A stretch of DNA of 64,000 nt from Chryseobacterium lathyri (GTDB taxonomy: Bacteria > Bacteroidota > Bacteroidia > Flavobacteriales > Weeksellaceae), in contig NZ_JAUSSF010000001.1 in the NCBI RefSeq assembly GCF_030812195.1, positions 1,922,001 to 1,986,000 of the forward strand, written 5' to 3'. The notes under the pieces are model-generated. The model was not told the origin of the DNA. It was given only the letters and a program-made list of their open reading frames with translations, and did no database searches. The position numbers and the translations under genes are program-made. Shown here one piece after another: positions 62,755 through 64,000 of this stretch. The first letter of the stretch is position 1, and each line of letters starts with the position of its first letter.

Positions 62755-64000
62755 TTATTCTTTTAAATTTATTATTTCTGAAGTGATCTCATTTGATTCA
62801 ATCTGAATTCCCTTAGATTTTAGTATATCTTGTATAGACGTTTTGTCAAAAGTTAATTTATCGAGCAAATACTGATGTTTTATTTCAAATGTTAAAAATA
62901 AATCATCCCAAGTCATAGCGAAAATTTCATATCTTCCTGCTTGTTGGACAAGAAAACGTTTACCTTTATCTTTAAATGCTTCATATTGCTTTAAAATATA
63001 ATCATCGACTTTATTACTGACCAAATAAAATTTCCAAATTCTTTTTTGACTGTTAAAGCCATCTTGTTTCAAAATGAAATCTAAATAATCATCAACTTGC
63101 CTAAATTCTTTTTTCGACAAAGTAACAGTCGGTCGTTTCAATTCCACAAGAATATTTTCTTCTAGCATAGAACTATCTTCCATAACATCAGGAATATTTC
63201 TTTTCCTGCAAGCAAAAATATCAGGTCTTCTTTTCCAATCATAATCTTTAATTTCTTTCTTATCTTCTATTCCATCGATTAAATAAAGATAATTATTCAA
63301 CATTACTTGAAAATTCTGATCAGATGAAACTAAATGATATTGCTCTCCAAAAAGCCAATAATTTTCTTCAATAATTTTTTGAATATGTTCTCTTTCAGTC
63401 GTAAACTTTTTTAAAGTATAAACCAATATTTTAAGTAACTCAACTGTTTTAAACCTATTCTCCAACAACTTTATTGTTTTAGTTATTTTTGACAATGAAG
63501 TTCTTTTGAGAACATCTGTTAGTTCTTCTCTTTCTTCTGTTGTGAGATGAGTTATACTTTCTATGATTCCCAGTATATTTTCTCTTTCATCAGTATCTAA
63601 TAATAAGTTCAGAAATCCAACAAATGTTCTTTCCTGTTCTTCTTTTAAACCCTTGAAAATTTTAGGCTGTACAGTATAAAGTTCTTTTATTACATTCACC
63701 AAATCCTTCTTTCTATCTTGATCATATTTATTATTAGAGAATTTTGGAAAAACTTGGTGCTTTTCAAATTTCAATATTAGTTCATCGGCACCGATACCTT
63801 TTACATACTCTTTCTGTTTAGAATTTAAATATCCATTTAAACGAGTAATAAGAGTTTTAAAAACTGGGTGATTTTGGTTTTTAAAAAATAAACTATCCTC
63901 TATTTCAGATATATTATTTTCTGCCTCAAAATTGTTAAAAAATGATGATTCAATATATACACTATGGTGAAAATCAATTGCATTATTATTGAAAGATGTT
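62755..64000 (-). CDS. C-terminal part of a large protein with a PD-(D/E)XK/Shedu-like nuclease module (5' end outside the window)
   Basis: The frame is open from its stop at 62755 to the right edge (about 414 residues visible). A TTG at 63774 could be mistaken for a start, but the 75 codons above it (HPVFKTLITRLNGYLNSKQK) continue the same protein. It has a helical domain (QPKIFKGLKEEQERTFVGFL, REELTDVLKRTSLSKITKTI), then ENYWLFGEQYHLVSSDQNF and the nuclease-like core RRPDIFACR ... ENILVELKRPTVTLSKKEFR. This C-terminus is known from large ATP-binding (GHKL-type) proteins in defence-rich regions and resembles DUF4263/Shedu nucleases; the N-terminal domain is not seen here. Confidence 0.7.
   Translation of the reverse strand, partial: TSFNNNAIDFHHSVYIESSFFNNFEAENNISEIEDSLFFKNQNHPVFKTLITRLNGYLNSKQKEYVKGIGADELILKFEKHQVFPKFSNNKYDQDRKKDLVNVIKELYTVQPKIFKGLKEEQERTFVGFLNLLLDTDERENILGIIESITHLTTEEREELTDVLKRTSLSKITKTIKLLENRFKTVELLKILVYTLKKFTTEREHIQKIIEENYWLFGEQYHLVSSDQNFQVMLNNYLYLIDGIEDKKEIKDYDWKRRPDIFACRKRNIPDVMEDSSMLEENILVELKRPTVTLSKKEFRQVDDYLDFILKQDGFNSQKRIWKFYLVSNKVDDYILKQYEAFKDKGKRFLVQQAGRYEIFAMTWDDLFLTFEIKHQYLLDKLTFDKTSIQDILKSKGIQIESNEITSEIINLKE

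Noticed and set aside
63772..63774. Start of a 339-residue protein at this codon
   Set aside because: The codon is TTG and the frame continues upstream to the window edge with sequence of the same character, so this is the middle of a longer gene.
1..64000. CRISPR arrays, rRNA operons, insertion sequences with transposase, integron integrase
   Set aside because: Looked for on both strands; no regularly spaced repeats, rRNA sequence, transposase or tyrosine recombinase was seen in this window.

Overview
The window is a piece of a Bacteroidota (Flavobacteriia) chromosome, most like Chryseobacterium or a close Weeksellaceae relative. The signs are TonB-dependent receptors, GLPGLI, DUF3108 and YceI-type secreted proteins, a PNGase F homologue, a split transketolase, a grasp-with-spasm peptide cluster, and promoters of the Bacteroidota form (TTTG, about 19 bp, TAnnTTTG) with few Shine-Dalgarno sites. 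No taxonomic search was possible, so the genus is an inference.

Positions 1-38,000 are mostly ordinary chromosome. In order they hold a TonB-dependent receptor interrupted by one in-frame stop, UvrD/PcrA helicase, an active/inactive pair of M16 peptidases, SecG, a glycosyltransferase, RecR, a LURP-one-like protein, a lipoprotein, PepD, a LOG-family protein, a ferredoxin with its reductase, a DUF3108 protein, PheS, a YceI lipoprotein, an orphan ABC ATPase, a probable structured small RNA (6S-Flavo candidate), YjdM, an RsmB-like methyltransferase, a GLPGLI-PNGase F fusion, AsnB, and an MFS exporter. A tight pirin/GNAT/flavin reductase/TMEM175/YjdI/OsmC cluster follows, then a sodium:solute symporter, a GDSL hydrolase and the two transketolase subunits.

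Positions 38,000-43,450 are accessory. Three uncharacterised minus-strand genes precede a RiPP cluster of the grasp-with-spasm type. It has a GG-motif precursor, a DUF6624-like cell-envelope protein, an ATP-grasp ligase, a 60-residue protein locked by 4-nt overlaps between its neighbours, and a SPASM-domain protein that has no radical-SAM CxxxCxxC motif. The ligase should form side-chain ester or amide links in the precursor core.

Positions 43,450-53,300 return to core genes: an Lrp/AsnC regulator, a very large TamB-like protein divergent from TsaD by only 4 bp, RsmE, a TrmH-family methyltransferase and L-asparaginase. A tRNA-Ser(GGA) gene at 53,322-53,408 marks the boundary.

From about 53,400 to the right edge the DNA is visibly more AT-rich and carries only accessory genes: two HEPN-like proteins, a DUF3800/DUF2971 four-gene block, small secreted and membrane proteins, and the C-terminal half of a large protein with a PD-(D/E)XK-type nuclease module. 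These modules are separated by imperfectly palindromic intergenic elements. Two of these are clear 104-bp copies in direct orientation at 56,746 and 60,017. A larger foldback at 61,865-62,013 and a weaker one at 55,345-55,446 are of the same general kind. The layout suggests a tRNA-linked island built of exchangeable cassettes, possibly related to integron attC arrays but with no integrase in view. With the RiPP cluster, this is the part most worth a second look.
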